Part shown: in pieces, positions 47,392-55,613 of the stretch
Layout: each line of letters begins with the position of its first letter
How positions within the stretch are numbered: position 1 is the first letter of the stretch
Source of the DNA: Streptomyces sp. ALI-76-A
GTDB lineage: Bacteria; Actinomycetota; Actinomycetes; Streptomycetales; Streptomycetaceae
Assembly: GCF_030287445.1 (NCBI RefSeq)
Contig: NZ_JASVWB010000002.1
Location: 806,001 to 870,000, forward strand
Direction: 5' to 3'
Length of the DNA stretch: 64,000 bases
Translations under genes and position numbers: made by a program
Notes under the pieces: model-generated
What the model was told of the DNA's origin: nothing
Seen by the model: only the letters and a program-made list of their open reading frames with translations
Database searches by the model: none

Positions 47392-48867
47392 ATGCCTGAT
47401 CACACACGCGCACCCGTACTGGAAGCTCTGTCCGACTATCACCGCGAGGGGCTGCTGACGTTCGCGCCGCCGGGTCACAAGCAGGCCCGGGGCGCGGACC
47501 CCGAGGTCCGCAAGGTGCTCGGGGACGCCGTCTTCCTCGGTGACGTGCTGGCGTCGGGCGGACTCGACGACCGGCTCACCCGGGGCCGGGTGCTGGAGCG
47601 GGCCGAGGAGCTGATGGCCGACGCCGTGCACGCGGATCACACGTTCTTCACCACGTGCGGGAGTTCCCTGTCCGTCAAGGCGGCGATGCTGGCCGTCGCG
47701 GGACCGCACGAGAAGCTGCTGATCGGACGGGACGCCCACAAGTCCGTCGTGTCGGGGCTGATCCTGTCCGGGATCGAGCCCGTGTGGGTCGAGCCGCGGT
47801 GGGACGGCGAGCGGCACCTCGCGCATCCGCCGTCCGCCACCGAGTTCGACCGGGCCTTCGAGGCCCATCCCGACGCGAAGGGCGCGCTGATCACCAGCCC
47901 GACGCCGTACGGGGCGTGCGCGGACCTGCGGGCGGTCGCCGAGGTCTGCCACCGCCGTTCGGTGCCGCTGATCGTGGACGAGGCGTGGGGCGCCCATCTG
48001 CCCTTCCACCCCGCTCTGCCGTCCTGGGCGATGGACGCCGGCGCGGACATCTGCGTCACCAGCATCCACAAGATGGGCAGCGGGCTGGAGCAGGGGTCCG
48101 TCTTCCACCTGCGGGGCGATCTGGTCCCGGCGGAGGTGCTGAAGACGCGGGCGGATCTGCTGGGCACCACCAGTCCGTCGGTGCTGCTGTACGCGGGGCT
48201 CGACGGCTGGCGGCGGCAGATGGCCCTGCGGGGCGAGGAGCTGATGGGCGGCGCGCTGGAACTGGCCGCCGAGGTCCGGGCCGCGATCGAGGAGATCGAC
48301 GGCATGCACGTCAACGACCGGGACGACTTCTGCGGGGCGGGCCTGGCCGACGACTTCGACCCGCTGCCGGGTGTCATCGACCTCGACGCGCTCGGGATCA
48401 CCGGGTACCAGGCGGCGGACTGGCTGCGCGAGCACCGCGGGATCGACGCGCATCTGAACGACCACCGCCGTATCGGCATGCAGATCACCCACGGCGACGA
48501 CCAGGAGACCGCCGCGCAGTTGCTGACCGCGCTCAAGGACCTCGCGCAGGCCGCGCCCGAACTGCGCCCGTCCCCACGGGTGGAGGTGCCGTCGCCGGGC
48601 GAGCTGCGGATGGCCCAGGCCCTCCTGCCCCGGGACGCGTTCTTCGGGCCCGCGGAGCAGTTGCCGGTCGCCGAGGCCGCCGGGCGGGTCGCGGCGGAGA
48701 TGATCACTCCGTATCCGCCCGGCATCCCGGCGGTGCTGCCCGGCGAGCGGCTGACCGAGCCGGTGCTGCGGTACCTGCGCACCGGCCTGGACGCGGGGAT
48801 GAACCTGCCCGACGCGACCGTCCCCGGGCTGGAGACCGTCAGGGTCGTCGCCCAGGACGCCGAGTGA
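47392..48867 (+). CDS. PLP-dependent Orn/Lys/Arg decarboxylase family protein
   Basis: A 491-residue fold-type I PLP enzyme of the group III decarboxylase family, without the N-terminal wing domain of the large enterobacterial forms. The start LLTFAPPGHKQ is the family's PPGHK signature. The PLP-binding residues are D196 in LIVDEAWGAHLPFHP and the Schiff-base lysine K227 in CVTSIHKMGSGLEQG. Relatives decarboxylate lysine, arginine or ornithine to polyamines; the substrate cannot be told. ATG 47392 follows a weak GGGGACGGG. The MITE lies 74 bp upstream and may have displaced its promoter. Confidence 0.9.
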   Translation: MPDHTRAPVLEALSDYHREGLLTFAPPGHKQARGADPEVRKVLGDAVFLGDVLASGGLDDRLTRGRVLERAEELMADAVHADHTFFTTCGSSLSVKAAMLAVAGPHEKLLIGRDAHKSVVSGLILSGIEPVWVEPRWDGERHLAHPPSATEFDRAFEAHPDAKGALITSPTPYGACADLRAVAEVCHRRSVPLIVDEAWGAHLPFHPALPSWAMDAGADICVTSIHKMGSGLEQGSVFHLRGDLVPAEVLKTRADLLGTTSPSVLLYAGLDGWRRQMALRGEELMGGALELAAEVRAAIEEIDGMHVNDRDDFCGAGLADDFDPLPGVIDLDALGITGYQAADWLREHRGIDAHLNDHRRIGMQITHGDDQETAAQLLTALKDLAQAAPELRPSPRVEVPSPGELRMAQALLPRDAFFGPAEQLPVAEAAGRVAAEMITPYPPGIPAVLPGERLTEPVLRYLRTGLDAGMNLPDATVPGLETVRVVAQDAE

Positions 48868-48882
48868 GGATCGAGTGAAACC

Positions 48883-48894
48883 GGTCACGTGACC
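48883..48894. promoter_or_regulatory. 12-bp palindrome GGTCACGTGACC
   Basis: A perfect dyad 15 bp after the decarboxylase stop, at the head of a 296-bp intergenic region. It could be an operator for the transcript that ends at 49029. Confidence 0.35.
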
Positions 48895-48939
48895 CGGATT
48901 CGGCTTCGCCTCACCGCCCTGGTGGTTTATCGTTCATTC

Positions 48940-49029
48940 ATACGTGGCCCGTGGGGTTGACCGATCGTCCTCCGTGCGCCACCTCTTACGGCCCTGGCTG
49001 GTCTCCCCCGTCCAGCCAGGGCTTTTTTT
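48940..49029 (+). ncRNA. Candidate small RNA ending in an intrinsic terminator
   Basis: The region after the AT-richer word TTTATCGTTCATTCATAC (from 48927) contains GTGGC/GCCAC complementarity (about 48944 and 48977) and ends in the strong terminator at 48991-49029. It lies between two genes in a 296-bp gap and contains no open frame with a ribosome-binding site. It could also be read-through from the decarboxylase gene. Inference only. Confidence 0.3.
48991..49029 (+). terminator. Rho-independent terminator with T-tract
   Basis: GCCCTGGCTGG (48991-49001) and CCAGCCAGGGC (49012-49022) form a perfect 11-bp stem with the loop TCTCCCCCGT, followed by seven T (49023-49029). This is a textbook intrinsic terminator and the only one in the window with a real T-tract. 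Confidence 0.92.
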
Positions 49030-49163
49030 CATGCCTCCCGCACCCCGCCGACGGGCACTCCTCCCGCGATTCCCCGGTCCGCCGAGGTGCCCGGGGCACG
49101 GTCGGCCGCTGAAATGGGCATAGGGAAGAAACCGGAATCCATCGCCGGCGAGGAGCCCGTGCC

Positions 49164-49619
49164 ATGACCAACGCGATCAAACTGCTGACCGCCCTTCCGC
49201 CGCCGCAACGCGCGGGGCTGATGACGCTGGCCCGGGAGGTCTCCTTCCCCGAGGACGCCCGGATCTTCGAGGCGGGCGGCACCGCCGACCGCTTCTGGGT
49301 CATCCGCTCGGGCGCGGTCTCGCTGACCCAGCAGGTGACCTCCCACCAGCGCGTGACGGTCGCCGGTCTCGGCGCGGGCGACCTGCTCGGCTGGTCCTGG
49401 CTGTTCCCGCCGTACCAGTGGGACTTCGGCGCGGAGGCCTTCAGTCCGGTCCGCGCCTACGAGTTCGACGCGGCGGCGGTGCTCAAGCTGTGCGAGGAGG
49501 ACCGGCAGCTCGGCATGATCCTGGTGCGGTCCGTCGCCGAGATCCTCGCCCACCGGCTGGAGACGACCCGGGGCAAGCTCATGGAGCAGTACACGACCCG
49601 TCGGCGAAGCGCCCTGTAG
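49164..49619 (+). CDS. Cyclic-nucleotide-binding-domain protein without DNA-binding domain
   Basis: A 151-residue protein covering only a cNMP-binding beta-roll (about 15-125), followed by a helix. The phosphate-binding cassette region reads LGAGDLLGWSWLFPPYQW, which lacks the GExx...RxA pattern of cAMP-binding CRP proteins; the ligand may differ. No helix-turn-helix follows, unlike Crp/Fnr regulators, so it is a sensor module that must act on a partner. ATG 49164 follows AGGAG. It ends 10 bp from the convergent MFS gene. Confidence 0.85.
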   Translation: MTNAIKLLTALPPPQRAGLMTLAREVSFPEDARIFEAGGTADRFWVIRSGAVSLTQQVTSHQRVTVAGLGAGDLLGWSWLFPPYQWDFGAEAFSPVRAYEFDAAAVLKLCEEDRQLGMILVRSVAEILAHRLETTRGKLMEQYTTRRRSAL

Positions 49620-49629
49620 GGGGCCGGAC

Positions 49630-50928
49630 TCAGACCCGGTAGCGGCGCAGCGCCGGTACCGCGAAGGCCAGGCCCAGCATGACGGCGACCACCAGCAGGC
49701 CGCCGCCCGCCACCGCCGTACGCGCGCCGAACGCCGAGCCCGCCGTACCGTGCAGGACGTCCGCCAGACGCGGTCCGCCCGCGACGACGACGATGAACAC
49801 GCCCTGCATCCGGCCCCGCATCTCGTCGGTCGCGGCGGACAGCAGGATCGCCCCGCGGAACACCATGGAGACCATGTCGGCGATGCCCGCCACGGCGAGG
49901 AACGCCACGGCGAGCCACAGGCTGTCGGTCAGTCCGAACCCGGCGACGGCCGCCCCCCAGACGACCACCGCGCCGATGACCATCCAGCCGTGCCGGCGGA
50001 CCCGGGAGAAGGTGCCGGACAGGAGCCCGCCGAGCACCGCGCCGATGGGGATCGCCGCGAACAGCAGACCCAGCGCGAGCCCCTCGTCGTAGGCGGCGTA
50101 GGTCTGGGAGGCGAGCTGCGGGAACAGGGCGCGGGGCATGCCGAGGACCATCGCGATGATGTCGGCGAGGAAGGATAGCAGCAGCACCTTGTGCGCGGCG
50201 ATGTAGCGGAATCCGGCGACGATCTCCCGCACGCCCGCCCGCCGCGCCACCGCCGACGCCAGGGGCGGCAGCGAGGGCAGCCGGTAGACCGCCCACAGCG
50301 TGAGGCACAGTGCCAGCGCGTCGATGAGGTACAGCTCCGGCAGGCCGATGACGGGGATCAGGACACCGGCGAGCAGCGGTCCGACGACCTGGCCGGTCTG
50401 CATGACGGTGGAGCCGAGGGCGCTGGCGGCGGGCAGCTGCTCCTCGGGGACCAGACGGGCGATGGAGGCGTTGCGGGCAGGGGCGTTGAGGCCCCAGAAC
50501 GCCTGCTGCACGGCGAGCAGCACCATGAGGACGGCCACCGAGCCGAGCCCGGTGGCGGCCTGGAGCCAGAACAGCACCGAGGTGACGGCGATGCCGCTGT
50601 TGGTGACCAGGAGCAGCTTGCGGCGGTCCATGGTGTCGGCGACCGCGCCGCCCCACAGCGCGAACACGACCAGCGGCAGCAGGCCGGCGAGACTGGCGGC
50701 GCCCACCCAGGCCGAGGAGCCGGTGATGTCGTAGATCTGCTTGGGGACGGCGACGGCGGTGAGCTGGCTGCCGACGGCCGTCACGATGGTCGAGGACCAG
50801 AGCCGACGGTAGGCCGGGATGCGCAGGGGGCGGGTGTCCATGGCCCAGCGGCGCCATCCGCGCCGGGGCGGCGTCACCTTGTCCGCGCCGGCCTTCTCTG
50901 GTTCCGTGCTGCTCTCGCTGGTGTCCAC
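49630..50928 (-). CDS. MFS transporter (EntS-like exporter)
   Basis: A 432-residue inner-membrane protein with about 12 membrane helices after a polar 45-residue start. The loop 2-3 motif is GGAVADTMDRRKLLL, the classic MFS GxxaDrxgRr pattern, and AVQQAFWGLNAPARNASIARLVP is typical of the EntS/MFS_3 group, which exports siderophores, macrolides or other drugs. GTG 50928 is the start. No biosynthetic genes are adjacent, so the substrate is unknown. Confidence 0.88.
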   Translation of the reverse strand: MDTSESSTEPEKAGADKVTPPRRGWRRWAMDTRPLRIPAYRRLWSSTIVTAVGSQLTAVAVPKQIYDITGSSAWVGAASLAGLLPLVVFALWGGAVADTMDRRKLLLVTNSGIAVTSVLFWLQAATGLGSVAVLMVLLAVQQAFWGLNAPARNASIARLVPEEQLPAASALGSTVMQTGQVVGPLLAGVLIPVIGLPELYLIDALALCLTLWAVYRLPSLPPLASAVARRAGVREIVAGFRYIAAHKVLLLSFLADIIAMVLGMPRALFPQLASQTYAAYDEGLALGLLFAAIPIGAVLGGLLSGTFSRVRRHGWMVIGAVVVWGAAVAGFGLTDSLWLAVAFLAVAGIADMVSMVFRGAILLSAATDEMRGRMQGVFIVVVAGGPRLADVLHGTAGSAFGARTAVAGGGLLVVAVMLGLAFAVPALRRYRV

Positions 50929-51104
50929 GGGCTTCCTGGTTGCTCGCTACATCTTTCGGGCCGGGGATCACTATCGCAGCAGGGGCCGAGAGGTCCGCAG
51001 GCGCGTGCGAGGGTTCGGGGCCGCGGGCGGGTGCCGGGCCCTGGCCAGGCGGTGAAGCCGTGCGCGCGGGTGGCGGCCGAGGGAACGTCGCGTCGGGCCG
51101 TTGC

Positions 51105-51719
51105 TCAGGCTCCGGCGATCAGCGCGGCGCCGAGGCCGATCATGGTGACGGCGATCAGACCGTCCAGGACCCGCCAGGCGGCCGGCCGGGCCAGGAGGCG
51201 GCCCAGCAGCCGGGCGCCGAAACCGAGCGCGGCGAACCAGCACAGGCTGGCGCACACGGCGCCGAGCCCGAACGTCCAGCGCTGCGCGCCGCGGTCGGCG
51301 GCGACGGAACCGAGCAGGAAGACCGTGTCCAGGTAGACGTGCGGGTTGAGCCAGGTCATCGCCAGACAGGTGAGCACCGCCCGCCGGACCGAGCCCTCCG
51401 CCTCCCCGTCGGCGCGCAGGGCGCCGCCCGGCCGGACCACCCGGTGCGCGGCGAGGGCGCCGTAGCCGAGGAGGAACGCGCCGCCGATCCAGCCGATGGC
51501 GGTCAGTGCCCCCGGCCACGCCACCACCACGGCGCCGACGCCGCCCACCCCGAGGGCGATGAGGAAGGCGTCGGACAGGGCGCAGATCGCGACGACGGCG
51601 AGGACCGCGTGACGGCGGACTCCCTGGCGCAGGACGAAGGCGTTCTGGGCACCGATGGCGACGATGAGCGAGAGGCCGGTGCCGAACCCGGCGGCCGCGG
51701 CGGAGAGGGAGGCGGTCAT
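51105..51719 (-). CDS. lysE: LysE/ArgO-family amino acid exporter
   Basis: A 204-residue membrane protein with six helices. The N-terminal signature GLSLIVAIGAQNAFVLRQGV and the central LTCLAMTWLNPHVYLDTVFLLG match LysE/ArgO exporters of basic amino acids. It would export lysine and arginine when intracellular levels rise. ATG 51719 is chosen over GTG 51728. It is divergent from a LysG/ArgP-type activator at 51786, the standard arrangement for this system, and the two share the 66-bp control region with two dyads. Confidence 0.93.
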   Translation of the reverse strand: MTASLSAAAAGFGTGLSLIVAIGAQNAFVLRQGVRRHAVLAVVAICALSDAFLIALGVGGVGAVVVAWPGALTAIGWIGGAFLLGYGALAAHRVVRPGGALRADGEAEGSVRRAVLTCLAMTWLNPHVYLDTVFLLGSVAADRGAQRWTFGLGAVCASLCWFAALGFGARLLGRLLARPAAWRVLDGLIAVTMIGLGAALIAGA

Positions 51720-51720
51720 G

Positions 51721-51784
51721 ACGTCCACGCTAGGGAAACGATCAGTGGACGTACAGCTAAAGATTCTTACGTATCATTAGCTGT
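51721..51784. promoter_or_regulatory. Two adjacent inverted repeats between lysE and lysG
   Basis: ACGTCCAC (51721-51728) pairs with GTGGACGT (51745-51752), and ACAGCTAA (51753-51760) pairs with TTAGCTGT (51777-51784). Both have 8-bp arms and exactly 16-bp spacers. They abut and fill the whole divergent promoter region, a probable binding site for the LysR-type activator. Confidence 0.7.
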
Positions 51785-51785
51785 C

Positions 51786-52688
51786 GTGATGATGACGGAG
51801 CTCCCTCTCGACCAGGTGCGGACGCTGCTCGCGGTGGTGGACGAGGGCACGTTCGACGCGGCGGCGGCGGCGCTGCACGTGACGCCCTCGGCGGTCAGCC
51901 AGCGGGTGAAGGCACTGGAGCAGCGCACCGGGCGGGTGCTGCTGGTGCGCACCAAGCCGGTGCGGGCGACCGAGTCGGGCGAGGTCGTCGTCCGGTTCGC
52001 CCGGCAGCTGGCCCGGCTGGAACGGGACGCGCGCGCCGAGCTGGGCATGAGCGGCCCCGGGGAGCCGACCCGGGTGTCGGTCGCGGTGAACGCGGACTCC
52101 CTGTCGACGTGGTTCCTCGGCGCCCTCACGCGCGTTCCGGCGGACCCGCCCCTCTGCTTCGAGCTGCGTCGCGAGGACGAGACCCGGACGGCGGAGCTGT
52201 TGCGGGAGGGCCGGGTGATGGCCGCGGTGACCTCGTCGGCCGATCCCGTGGCGGGCTGCTCCGTGCGGGCGCTGGGCCGGCTGCGCTATGTGGCGGCGGC
52301 GAGCGCGGAGTTCGCCGGGAGACATCTCGGCGGACCGCTGCCTCAGGCGCTCACGGTCGCGCCGGTGCTGACCTTCGACCGCGACGACGACCTCCAGGAC
52401 GCTTTCGTGCGCGGGTTGAGCGGCGGCCGGGGCGGAGCGAGCCCCGTGCGCCACCTCGTGCCCACCTCGGAGGGGTTCGTGCAGGCCGTCGCCGCCGGCC
52501 TGGGCTGGGGCCTGGTGCCGGAGGTCCAGGCGGAGCCGCTGCTGCGCACGGGCCGCCTCGTCGCCCTGGCGCCGGACCACCCGGTCGACGTACCGCTGTA
52601 CTGGCAGCAGTGGAAGCTCGACGCACCGGCGCTGGCCGCCGTGGCCCGGGCGGTGGTGGCCACCGCGACGGAGACGCTGCGGGGCTAG
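51786..52688 (+). CDS. lysG: LysR-family activator, LysG/ArgP (IciA) type
   Basis: A 300-residue LysR-type regulator. The helix-turn-helix occupies about residues 5-65 (DQVRTLLAVVDEGTFDAAAA, then HVTPSAVSQRVKALEQ). The effector domain spans about 90-295. This subgroup (LysG, ArgP) activates the divergent lysine/arginine exporter when these amino acids are bound. Three start codons occur in a row (GTG 51786, ATG 51789, ATG 51792); the first overlaps nothing and is given. The region upstream holds the paired dyads. Confidence 0.93.
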   Translation: MMMTELPLDQVRTLLAVVDEGTFDAAAAALHVTPSAVSQRVKALEQRTGRVLLVRTKPVRATESGEVVVRFARQLARLERDARAELGMSGPGEPTRVSVAVNADSLSTWFLGALTRVPADPPLCFELRREDETRTAELLREGRVMAAVTSSADPVAGCSVRALGRLRYVAAASAEFAGRHLGGPLPQALTVAPVLTFDRDDDLQDAFVRGLSGGRGGASPVRHLVPTSEGFVQAVAAGLGWGLVPEVQAEPLLRTGRLVALAPDHPVDVPLYWQQWKLDAPALAAVARAVVATATETLRG

Positions 52689-52727
52689 CGCCCTGGCGCC
52701 CCGGCGCGCCCCCCCACGGGGTGCGGC

Positions 52728-52961
52728 GTGCGCCGACACCGTGCGTCCGGGTGTCCACGATGGGCCTGCGGGGGACGCTCCGGTGTCTGGCTGCTGTCCG
52801 CGGCCGCCCGAGCCGTCGACGGCTCGTACGGTCTCGCCGCCCTCATGCTGGCCCTCGCTCTGACCGGCCTGCTGACGCCCCTCTCGCTGCGCCGGCACCA
52901 GCGCCAGCTCGACGACCTGGAGCGGGCACTCGGCCGCCCGGCTCAGTCACCGCCGTCGTGA
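52728..52961 (+). CDS. Hypothetical small membrane protein (possibly a gene remnant)
   Basis: A 77-residue frame from GTG 52728. The first 22 residues are cysteine/arginine-rich and unconvincing. The rest contains one membrane helix (YGLAALMLALALTGLLTPL, about 34-52) and a helical tail RRHQRQLDDLERALGR. This looks like the C-terminus of a larger membrane protein that has been lost upstream. Its last 19 bases overlap the convergent TetR gene. It has no good ribosome-binding site. Confidence 0.4.
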   Translation: MRRHRASGCPRWACGGRSGVWLLSAAARAVDGSYGLAALMLALALTGLLTPLSLRRHQRQLDDLERALGRPAQSPPS

Positions 52962-53788
52962 CCCGGCGCGGCTCCTGCCCTGTTTCGAGTACGGGGCGCG
53001 GACGATCCCGCGCCGGCCGTTGTCGCGGCCTTCTCGCGGGCGCCTTCCCGCGGTCCGTCCGGTGAGCCGGGCGGAGCCGGCTGGTCCTTCAGCGCTCTGA
53101 GCCGTGCCTCCGCGCTCTCCAGGAGCATCTCCAGGGCGGTGGGATAGGCACTGGTCACCATGCGGGTGGCCAGGTGGGGGGCCGCCTCGGCGATGCGGGG
53201 ATGGGTGGCGCGGGACAGGCGGGCGTACGTCGAGCGCCAGATGTCCTCGTCGGCGTGCTGGGAGGCGCTGGGCAGGGTCAGCGAGGCGGCGTCCAGGGCG
53301 GCGAAGGCCAGGGTCTGGTCGATGAAGGCGTGGTAGACGCGCACGGTGTCCGGGAGCGGGAAGCCCGCGGTTCTGAGGATGTCCAGGACCGCCTCGTCGG
53401 CGGCCAGCTCGTTCGCCCGGCCGGTGACCCGGCTGGTGGTCAGCAGGGCGGCCTGCGGGTGTGCGACGTACGCGGCGTGGACGCGCAGCCCGACGGCCCG
53501 CAGGTCCGAGCGCCACTTTCCCGTCGGCGCCCAGCCGTCGAGGGCCCGCCCGATGAGCGCGTCGCCGATGGCGAGCGTCAGGTCGTCCATGCCGCGGAAG
53601 TACCGGTAGAGGGTGGACGGGTCGGCGTCCAGGGCGAGGCCGAGACGGCGGGCGGTGAGGCCCGCGCTGCCGTGCTCGCGCAGCACGCGCAGCGCGGTGT
53701 CGACGATCAGCCGCTCCGACAGGACGGTGCCGCTCCTGGTGGGCCGGCGCCGACGGCGCCTGTCCTCGGGGACCACGGGTTTCGGCAC
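52943..53788 (-). CDS. TetR-family transcriptional regulator
   Basis: A 281-residue regulator from GTG 53788. The start is basic (EDRRRRRRPTRSG). The TetR helix-turn-helix covers about 24-70 (IVDTALRVLREHGSAGLTARRLG, then ALDADPSTLYRYFRG), and a TetR_C-type ligand domain follows to about 225. A disordered 45-residue Pro/Arg/Ala tail is unusual. It is divergent from the saccharopine-dehydrogenase-like gene at 53956, which it may regulate. The ligand is unknown. Confidence 0.9.
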   Translation of the reverse strand: MPKPVVPEDRRRRRRPTRSGTVLSERLIVDTALRVLREHGSAGLTARRLGLALDADPSTLYRYFRGMDDLTLAIGDALIGRALDGWAPTGKWRSDLRAVGLRVHAAYVAHPQAALLTTSRVTGRANELAADEAVLDILRTAGFPLPDTVRVYHAFIDQTLAFAALDAASLTLPSASQHADEDIWRSTYARLSRATHPRIAEAAPHLATRMVTSAYPTALEMLLESAEARLRALKDQPAPPGSPDGPREGAREKAATTAGAGSSAPRTRNRAGAAPGHDGGD

Positions 53789-53836
53789 GGTGACCTCCGC
53801 TCGTCGTGGAGCCGTGGGGCTCTTATGCCAACGCCA

Positions 53837-53866
53837 TTGACCTTAGACGGGCCGACGGCCTTGTAT
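53837..53866 (+). promoter_or_regulatory. Housekeeping-type promoter candidate
   Basis: TTGACC (53837-53842), an 18-bp spacer and TTGTAT (53861-53866) resemble a HrdB promoter. It lies 90 bp before ATG 53956, in the divergent region shared with the TetR gene. Confidence 0.4.
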
Positions 53867-53955
53867 CTCCACCGGGACCGGGCCCACGTCCTCGACCGCG
53901 AAGTCCGTCAGACCTGTCACATCCGTCAAGACCGTCGACCGAGGGAGTTCCTGTC

Positions 53956-55176
53956 ATGCGTGTACTGCTCGTGGGCGCCGGTGGTGTGGGCACCGCCATC
54001 ACCCGGATCGCGGCCCGGCGGCCGTTCTTCGAGGCGATGGTGGTCGCCGACTTCGTCCCGGCGCGGGCAGAGGCGGCCGTCGCGGCCCTCGGCGACCGGG
54101 GAGCACGGTTCCTCGCCGAGCGGGTGGACGCCGGCGACGAGGAGGCGGTGGCGGCACTGCTGGAGCGCCACCGTTGCGACGTCCTCCTCAACGCCACCGA
54201 CCCGCGGTTCGTGATGCCCCTGTTCCGGGCGGCCCGCAACGCCGGCGCGACCTACCTCGACATGGCGATGTCGCTGTCCCGGCCGCACCCCGAGCGCCCG
54301 TACGCGCAGTGCGGGGTCAAGCTCGGCGACGAGCAGTTCGCGCAGGCCGACGACTGGGCGCGGGCGGACGCGCTGGCGCTCGTCGGCATGGGGGTGGAAC
54401 CGGGCCTGTCGGACGTCTTCGCCCGGTACGCGGCCGACGAGCTGTTCGACGAGATCGAGGAGATCGGTGTGCGCGACGGCGCGAACCTCACCGTCGACGG
54501 CTACGACTTCGCGCCCTCGTTCAGCATCTGGACCACCATCGAGGAATGCCTGAACCCGCCGGTCGTCTGGGAGGCCGGCCGCGGCTGGTTCACCACCGAG
54601 CCGTTCAGCGAGCCCGAGGTGTTCGACTTCCCCGAGGGCATCGGCCCGGTCGAGTGCGTGCACGTGGAGCACGAGGAGGTGCTGCTGATGCCGCGCTGGA
54701 TCGACGCGCGCCGGGTCACGTTCAAGTACGGCCTGGGACGCGAGTTCGTCGAGACGCTCAGGACGCTGCGCCTGCTGGGTCTGGACCGCACCGATCCGGT
54801 GACCGTGCCGAGCGCCTCCGGGCCGGTCGCCGTCTCACCCCGGGACGTGGTCGCCGCCTGCCTGCCCGACCCGGCGACGCTGGGCGACCGGATGCACGGC
54901 AAGACCTGCGCGGGCACCTGGGTGCGGGGCGTGAAGGACGGGGCGCCGCGCAAGGTGTACCTGTACCACGTGGTCGACAACCAGTGGTCCATGGCCGAGT
55001 ACGGCTGTCAGGCGGTGGTGTGGCAGACCGCCGTCAACCCCGTCGTGGCCCTCGAACTGCTGGCCACCGGCGTCTGGCGGGGCGTGGGCGTGCTCGGCCC
55101 GGAGGCGTTCCCGGCCCGCCCGTTCCTCGATCTGCTGACCGGCTACGGCTCCCCGTGGGGCCTGCGGGAGCAGTGA
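53956..55176 (+). CDS. Saccharopine dehydrogenase-like oxidoreductase
   Basis: A 406-residue cytosolic protein. The N-terminal NAD(P)-binding Rossmann motif is LLVGAGGVGTAITRIAARR. VLLNATDPRFVMPLFRAARNAG, TYLDMAMS and GMGVEPGLSDVFARYAADEL are saccharopine dehydrogenase/reductase family blocks. The long C-terminal domain includes GKTCAGTWVRGVKDG and a final RPFLDLLTGYGSPWGLRE. Bacterial relatives act in lysine or polyamine (carboxynorspermidine/homospermidine) metabolism; the LysE pair and an Orn/Lys/Arg decarboxylase nearby make an amine substrate plausible. ATG 53956 follows GAGGGAG. Confidence 0.88.
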   Translation: MRVLLVGAGGVGTAITRIAARRPFFEAMVVADFVPARAEAAVAALGDRGARFLAERVDAGDEEAVAALLERHRCDVLLNATDPRFVMPLFRAARNAGATYLDMAMSLSRPHPERPYAQCGVKLGDEQFAQADDWARADALALVGMGVEPGLSDVFARYAADELFDEIEEIGVRDGANLTVDGYDFAPSFSIWTTIEECLNPPVVWEAGRGWFTTEPFSEPEVFDFPEGIGPVECVHVEHEEVLLMPRWIDARRVTFKYGLGREFVETLRTLRLLGLDRTDPVTVPSASGPVAVSPRDVVAACLPDPATLGDRMHGKTCAGTWVRGVKDGAPRKVYLYHVVDNQWSMAEYGCQAVVWQTAVNPVVALELLATGVWRGVGVLGPEAFPARPFLDLLTGYGSPWGLREQ

Positions 55177-55299
55177 CCCCCGCCATATCTTCACGATGTC
55201 CCACGGGGCTCGGCTGTTTCAGCCACACGTCGACAGGTGACCCGGAGATGAGCAAGGCATCCCCGAGGGCACGTTCGACTGGATCGCAGGTGACATTTC

Positions 55300-55551
55300 A
55301 TGGAGAACTGGCGCGAACACGCCGCGTGCCGCCACGAGGACCCCGATCTCTTCTTCCCGATCGGCACCACCGGCCCCGCGCTGGTGCAGCAGGAGCAGGC
55401 GAAATCCGTCTGCCGGCGCTGCCCGGTGCAGGGGCAGTGCCTGGAGTGGGCGTTGGACACCGGGCAGACCATCGGTGTGTGGGGTGGCACGAGCGAGGAC
55501 GAACGCCGTGCGCTGAAGCGGCGCGCGGCGGCACGGAGGCGCTCCGGCTGA
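55300..55551 (+). CDS. WhiB-like (Wbl) iron-sulfur regulator
   Basis: An 83-residue Wbl protein that binds a 4Fe-4S cluster and usually acts with the principal sigma factor. The four cysteines are C10, C38, C41 and C47 (C-x27-C-xx-C-x5-C). DPDLFFPIG precedes the second cysteine, GVWGG (59-63) is the turn motif, and a basic tail KRRAAARRRSG would contact DNA. ATG 55300 is the start. Its TGA is inside the left arm of the perfect hairpin at 55548-55613. Confidence 0.95.
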   Translation: MENWREHAACRHEDPDLFFPIGTTGPALVQQEQAKSVCRRCPVQGQCLEWALDTGQTIGVWGGTSEDERRALKRRAAARRRSG

Positions 55552-55613
55552 CAGGATGACGCGGCGGGGCCCGGTGCCGAACGGCACCGGGCCCCGCCGC
55601 GTCATCCTGTCAG
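55548..55613. terminator. 31-bp perfect palindromic terminator containing both stop codons
   Basis: The left arm starts CTGACAGGATGACGCGGCGG (55548-55578), the right arm is its perfect complement (55583-55613), and the loop is GAAC. The WhiB-like gene ends at TGA 55549-55551 and the convergent DUF6098 gene at its mirror position 55612-55610. It serves both transcripts. Confidence 0.9.

Noticed and set aside
48991..49029. 6C-type structured RNA
   Set aside because: The terminator loop has only five C in a row and I see no second C-rich hairpin.
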